From assembly GCA_031286725.1 (NCBI GenBank), contig JAITTR010000050.1, positions 1-28,308 of the forward strand: a stretch of 28,308 nucleotides of DNA, read 5' to 3'. The translations under genes were made by a program, and so were the position numbers. This DNA comes from Holosporales bacterium. GTDB lineage: Bacteria; Pseudomonadota; Alphaproteobacteria; RUG11792. Below the pieces are notes generated by a model that was not told the origin of the DNA, did no database searches, and was given only the letters and a program-made list of their open reading frames with translations. Of the stretch, positions 24,730 to 28,308 are shown piece after piece. Positions within the stretch are counted from its first letter, which is position 1, and each line of letters begins with the position of its first letter.

Positions 24730-25149
24730 CTACATAAAAACGAAAAGAGAAAGATATTGAGAAGCAATTTCTCCAATATCGACGGAATTACAATCAGATA
24801 ATATTTCTATATCAAACTCTTTTAATTGATCTTCATTCTCTTTTTGGATTTCTTTTGTTAATAGAAGCACGTCGAATTTTTCGTTTATTTCTATATTTTC
24901 TTCCGAATCTTCCATAATAAACTTCGTAATTGAACTCTTCATTTCAGCAGCTAAAATATAAGTTTTTGAGATATTCGTTTTGTTTGTTATAATATACTTT
25001 AAAGATAGGTTCTTTATGCAATACAATCCGAATCTATCCGCCAATTTCCTCAGTTCCTCTTCATTTGCTAATATTTCAAATTTCTTATTCAAAACGTGTT
25101 CGTTTATTTCGACTATTCTAGAAAATTCAGGGTTATAAACTTTTTCCAC
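24730..25149 (-). CDS. DUF177 (YceD-like) family protein, C-terminally short
   Basis: The 139-residue acidic protein follows the DUF177 plan. It starts with PEFSRIVEINEHVLNKKFEI, has ADRFGLYCIKNLSLKY near residue 37 and an acidic ending with DIGEIASQYLSLF. Family members usually have a CxxTLEP-like block in the middle, replaced here by TKFIMED, and end in a PYPR-type tail, missing here. YceD/DUF177 proteins are linked to 23S rRNA maturation and often precede rpmF; here dapF follows instead. Assignment rests on pattern, not a search. It is the first intact gene of the minus-strand unit and starts 2 bases past the end of the MATE pseudogene. Confidence 0.6.
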   Translation of the reverse strand: MEKVYNPEFSRIVEINEHVLNKKFEILANEEELRKLADRFGLYCIKNLSLKYIITNKTNISKTYILAAEMKSSITKFIMEDSEENIEINEKFDVLLLTKEIQKENEDQLKEFDIEILSDCNSVDIGEIASQYLSLFVFM

Positions 25150-25150
25150 T

Positions 25151-26527
25151 TTATACCTTTATATGGATCCACTTTTCAGACTTATATCTATGATATAAGG
25201 TTGTCAATATACAAATAATTGTGCCTAAAAATAAAGTCCAAGTAAATAGAATATTCAAATATCCTAAACGACGTAAAATGATAACTGGAATCGCAACACA
25301 TCTCTAAATGTAACTTGCTACTGTCAACAGCCCATACGCTATATCTCCGCCAGCTTTAATTACTCCGGCAAATACCCAACAACATCCATCGAATAAAAAA
25401 CATACAAATGTTAATCTCAACATTAGAAACGCGTTGTTGATAGTTTCTTTAGAAACTTCGAAATTTATAAATCTATTGATAATAAATTCCGGAAAAATAA
25501 AGAAGATGAAAGATAAACAAACGCAAAAAGCAATATGAATTGTTATTCCTTTTTTTTAAACTGAAAATATTTTATGTTTTAATTTAGCTCCTAAAAGATT
25601 GGCAGTTATCGCCATTACTCCTTTTTCAAGACCAGCGGCCGTAAAAGCGAGAAGAGTATTGACGGAAACAGCGATAGATTGAAGTAGTGCCGTCTCTTTT
25701 CCAATAGAGGAGAGCGTATAATAAACTACGCCCCATGCGGAAAATTCAAGCGCATGTCCAACGCCTCCTGCGATACTTAACTTTAAGTACTCTTTTAAAC
25801 GAGAAATATTTAATTTAAAATTAAATGTTCCGTATCTATTTCTAGTTTTCTTTCCAAGAAAAAACACAAATAAAATTACTACGCTTGATACCCACGCAGA
25901 TACTGTTCCTGTCGCAGCTCCGACACTTCCTTTGAGCGTATTTATTCCAAAATAACCAAAAACTAAAATTATATCTAAACAAACGTTAATTATATTCGTT
26001 AGAAAAGCGGAAATAGTAACTATGTAACCTTTTCCTATCGAAATAAAAAAAGAAGCTAAGGAGTTATAAACTCCCGTAATCGGAACGCAAAACATAAGAA
26101 TTCTAAAATATGGTAGTCCTTCCGTTTTGAGATTCTCAGGAATACAATATCGCCCTGCCATCATAGAAAGAGGCACTGAAACAGCAAAAAGTCCAAGAGA
26201 CCCCCAAATCATTTGCCAAACGGGGTTTCCGGCTAAATTATATTTTTTCGTGCCGTTATAATTTCCAACAAAAGCTCCAGAAATTGAAGTTATAGACATA
26301 GCGGCACATTGAAGAGTAGCGCACCAAACGGAAGCTGAAGCTGCTCCAGTCATTGCCTCTATTGAATAGCGAGACAAGATTACTTGATCCAAAATTATCA
26401 TAAAATGGTTAGATAACGCAGATACCATCATAGGCAACGATATTTTAAACACATCGAAAGTTGTTATATCTTTCGATAAATTTATTTGATAGCCCATTCG
26501 TTTCTCTTGTGTCATTGCCCTTGGCAA
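25151..26527 (-). pseudogene. MATE-family multidrug/sodium antiporter, inactivated by two in-frame stops
   Basis: The first 323 codons encode a MATE transporter: LPMMVSALSNHFMIILDQVI, 'FFISIGKGYIVTISAFLTNI', 'AGGVGHALEFSAWGVVYYT' and 'AFTAAGLEKGVMAITANLLG' are typical. A TAA at 25556-25558 then interrupts. The same frame continues with membrane-type sequence (FCVCLSFIFFIFPEFIINRF; VFAGVIKAGGDIAYGLLTVA), meets a TAG at 25304-25306, and ends with a charged tail at 25151. The whole frame is 458 codons plus stop, the normal MATE length of 12 membrane segments. There is no frameshift, so the gene was lost by two nonsense changes and looks recent. The truncated 323-residue form would lack the last 3-4 segments. 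Confidence 0.85.
25181..25207 (-). promoter_or_regulatory. Candidate promoter with operator-like palindrome for DUF177 - dapF - tssA
   Basis: On the minus strand a TTGACA (25207-25202) is followed after a short 15-base spacer by TATAAG (25186-25181), about 30 bases before the DUF177 start. The perfect inverted repeat CTTATATC-TAT-GATATAAG (25181-25199) fills the spacer and -10 box, so a repressor could act here. The site lies within the 3' end of the MATE pseudogene. Confidence 0.4.
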
Positions 26528-26574
26528 GAATAGCGCGTCTCAAAACGCAAAACTATATTTTTCTCCGACATCAG

Positions 26575-26604
26575 GAGATACTAGCGATTGCTAACTTTTT
26601 TCAA
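26575..26604 (-). promoter_or_regulatory. Weak promoter candidate for the MATE pseudogene
   Basis: TTGAAA (26604-26599) and TATCTC (26580-26575) are 18 bases apart on the minus strand, about 50 bases before the first ATG. Match is modest. Confidence 0.25.
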
Positions 26605-26694
26605 AATCAAAAATAATTAAAGCGTTAACCATTTTTTAATAATCCTTATCTAAAATTTTATATAGGAAGTAAACGATTAAAAAAGGATCTCAGC

Positions 26695-27108
26695 ATGTTT
26701 TTATCTATAGCTCTATTATTAAGCTACACAGGTTGCCCGGATTTCGGTCTTATAAACGCATCTTACGAATGCCTAAATCTAACTAATCCCAATCATTTGG
26801 AATCTAAAGATAATGACTCTGACGAATCCGAAATGCAAGGCTCAAATCCAGAGGATACGATTTTAATTTCGTATCTTAAAAAATGTAATAAATTTTCTAA
26901 GAAAAAAACTCAAGCCGTTGGAAAATTCTCGTATATCTCTGATAACAAAGAAGAACAGAATAAGGAAACAGACGATAAAGAACAAGAGGATAACGATAAT
27001 GTTGACGACGAATTGGCTAAGGAAAGATTACAACTGCTCGCTTTTTCAATAGCAGAAAAAGTTGCTCCTCTTCAACAAGTTTCAGATCTAATGGATTTTG
27101 ACGATTGA
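26695..27108 (+). CDS. Small acidic protein of unknown function with exported N-terminus
   Basis: The 137-residue product starts with a hydrophobic stretch (MFLSIALLLSYTGCPDFG) that could be a signal peptide; the Cys at 14 is not in a good lipobox because Tyr stands at -3. The rest is strongly charged and low in complexity, with Asp/Glu/Lys/Asn-rich stretches at about 38-55 and 80-108 (EEQNKETDDKEQEDNDNVDD). AAAAGGA lies before the ATG. It is just upstream of a GspE/PilB-type ATPase gene and ends with TGA only 3-6 bases before that gene's start, so the two are co-transcribed. A role with the secretion ATPase is suggested by position only. Confidence 0.6.
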   Translation: MFLSIALLLSYTGCPDFGLINASYECLNLTNPNHLESKDNDSDESEMQGSNPEDTILISYLKKCNKFSKKKTQAVGKFSYISDNKEEQNKETDDKEQEDNDNVDDELAKERLQLLAFSIAEKVAPLQQVSDLMDFDD

Positions 27109-27114
27109 AGTTTG

Positions 27115-28308
27115 GTGTCTTTTCTTAGTTTTTTGCTTGAAAAAGATATTATAAATTCGGATTTATATGATCTAATTCTCGCTAAAACTGGAGATATAGA
27201 TAATTATGCATATGACCTTTTAATAAGTATTGGAGATATTACGGAAGAAGAGCTAGCAAAATTAAAAGCTAAATACTTTCATATTAATTATACGGATCTT
27301 GACGATTTTTCAAGGATAGATGGCATCCAATACGACGAATTTAAAGAATTCCTCGCGGTTCCGTTTAAGATCTCGTCGCAATATATACACATAGCTATAA
27401 ACGATCCCGACAATATTGAAACTAAAGATAAGATAAATACGAAACTTTCTTCATGCGATTCTATAAAAGATCTAAATAAAATATACTATACGGCAAAGAA
27501 AAGCGATATAATTCACAAATTTCAAGAAGTAAATAATTCTGAAATAAGCGTTTTAGAGAAAACTATTCTTTGGGCAATAAACAAAAAAGCCTCGGATATT
27601 CATATTACCCCTTTTGAAAAAACTTTTGAAATAAATTTTCGCATAGACGGAACCTTGATTAATTTTAAAACTTTAAACATAGAAAACTTTGAAGAATTAA
27701 TTATATCTATAAAGGTCATATCAAAACTTGACATATCGGAAACTAGAAAGCCTCAATCAGGGCATTTTCAGAAAAACAATATAGACTTTAGAGTTTCGAC
27801 ACACCCAACAATATATGGAGAAAACGTCGTTATAAGAATATTGAATAAAGACAAAGCAATAATAGACATAGAAAATCTAGGATTTTGTAAAAAACAAATA
27901 AAATATCTAAAAACAATCGGTTCATTTTCAAATGGCATTATAATATTTTGCGGGCCAACAGGATCAGGAAAAACTACGTCTATTTATTCAATAATAGAAA
28001 CTATAAATAAAAAATCTAAAAATATTATGACGTTGGAAGATCCTGTTGAATACAAAATAAAAAATGCCAAACAAACTGAAATAAAACCTGGCGTAATAGA
28101 TTTTCCGGACGGAATAAAATCAATCCTAAGACAAGATCCGGATATTATTTTAATAGGCGAAATAAGAGATGAAAAAACGGCGAAAATGGCCATTAGGGCG
28201 GCCATGACAGGCCATTTAGTTTTAACTACTGTTCACGCTAACGATTCTTTTGGAGCAATAGCAAGACTAAAAGAATTTGATATTCCACAAACATTAATAG
28301 CCGATAAC
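27115..28308 (+). CDS. gspE: Type II secretion/type IV pilus assembly ATPase, GspE/PilB family (3' end outside window)
   Basis: An open frame runs off the right edge. No ATG is near the start, so GTG 27115 (or TTG 27112) is chosen; both follow the upstream TGA by a few bases in the same frame. The N-terminal T2SSE-N-like domain spans about residues 1-130 (SFLLEKDIINSDLYDLILAK). The ATPase core has Walker A GPTGSGKTTS (about 27952-27981), the Asp box TLEDPVEYKI, Walker B 'RQDPDIILIGEIRDEKTAKM' and the His box TGHLVLTTVHAND. It is a hexameric cytoplasmic ATPase that drives pseudopilus or pilus subunit assembly. GspE and PilB cannot be separated without neighbours such as gspD/F or pilC. Confidence 0.88.
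   Translation, partial: MSFLSFLLEKDIINSDLYDLILAKTGDIDNYAYDLLISIGDITEEELAKLKAKYFHINYTDLDDFSRIDGIQYDEFKEFLAVPFKISSQYIHIAINDPDNIETKDKINTKLSSCDSIKDLNKIYYTAKKSDIIHKFQEVNNSEISVLEKTILWAINKKASDIHITPFEKTFEINFRIDGTLINFKTLNIENFEELIISIKVISKLDISETRKPQSGHFQKNNIDFRVSTHPTIYGENVVIRILNKDKAIIDIENLGFCKKQIKYLKTIGSFSNGIIIFCGPTGSGKTTSIYSIIETINKKSKNIMTLEDPVEYKIKNAKQTEIKPGVIDFPDGIKSILRQDPDIILIGEIRDEKTAKMAIRAAMTGHLVLTTVHANDSFGAIARLKEFDIPQTLIADN

Noticed and set aside
24723..24776. Upstream ATG adding 18 hydrophobic residues to DapF
   Set aside because: It lies inside the DUF177 gene, and the family start MRFVKTHTNGNDF fits the ATG at 24722.
6743..27108. Several in-frame TGA codons inside or between coding-like stretches, suggesting TGA might encode Trp
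   Set aside because: TGG is used for Trp throughout, all long conserved genes read without TGA, and pdhA and rnc end correctly at TGA. The code is standard.
1..28308. CRISPR arrays, insertion sequences, rRNA genes
   Set aside because: No regularly spaced repeats, no transposase reading frame and no rRNA sequence were found on either strand.

Overview
The window is AT-rich and reads as chromosome of an alphaproteobacterium that probably lives inside host cells (Holosporales/Rickettsiales-like; inferred from gene content, no phylogeny was run). Supporting signs are the two-subunit PDH E1 pair, an alphaproteobacterial-style AspRS, a DUF177 protein, a DivL-like sensor protein, a type VI secretion gene, a secreted leucine-rich-repeat protein, several decayed genes, and operons broken up relative to other bacteria (pheS without pheT, nuoG without other nuo genes).

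Layout. 1-67 is the first 22 codons of a minus-strand M16 peptidase. 337-2288 is pdhA-pdhB with an ATGA overlap, then greA (2573-3046). A minus-strand unit tRNA-Asp - tadA - rluB (4594 down to 3324) starts from a near-consensus promoter. A secreted protein of unknown function (4905-5705, minus) is followed by rnc (5970-6656), a small secreted protein (7080-7460), aspS (7949-9754) and rnhB (9917-10561). 10667-11951 (minus) is a secreted-protein gene split by a 13-bp tandem duplication. 12025-14229 (minus) is a multi-PAS histidine-kinase-like protein whose catalytic residues are replaced. 14906-16015 (minus) is a secreted helical/LRR protein, with a decayed inverted partial copy beside it. secA and a divergent nuoG (16227-20758) abut. 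Then come minus-strand genes: a Bax-inhibitor-1 family protein, pheS, a non-coding region of about 370 bp with a parS-like palindrome and DnaA-box-like sequences, tssA, dapF, a DUF177 gene, and a MATE transporter pseudogene with two in-frame stops. The right edge holds a small acidic exported protein and the 5' part of a GspE/PilB-type ATPase.

How it fits together. Most intact genes are housekeeping: central metabolism, tRNA modification and charging, RNA processing, Sec export, cell wall. Between them sit genes for proteins with N-terminal signal peptides and no recognised family, which could use the SecA encoded here, and possibly the type II-like and type VI components, to reach the host. 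An 84-bp double-hairpin element occurs twice, each time just past the 3' end of such a secreted-protein gene. Several gaps contain gene remnants, which fits ongoing genome reduction. The observations I would follow first are the double-hairpin element, the Phe-for-His DivL-like protein, the 13-bp frameshifting duplication, and the parS-like/oriC-like region.
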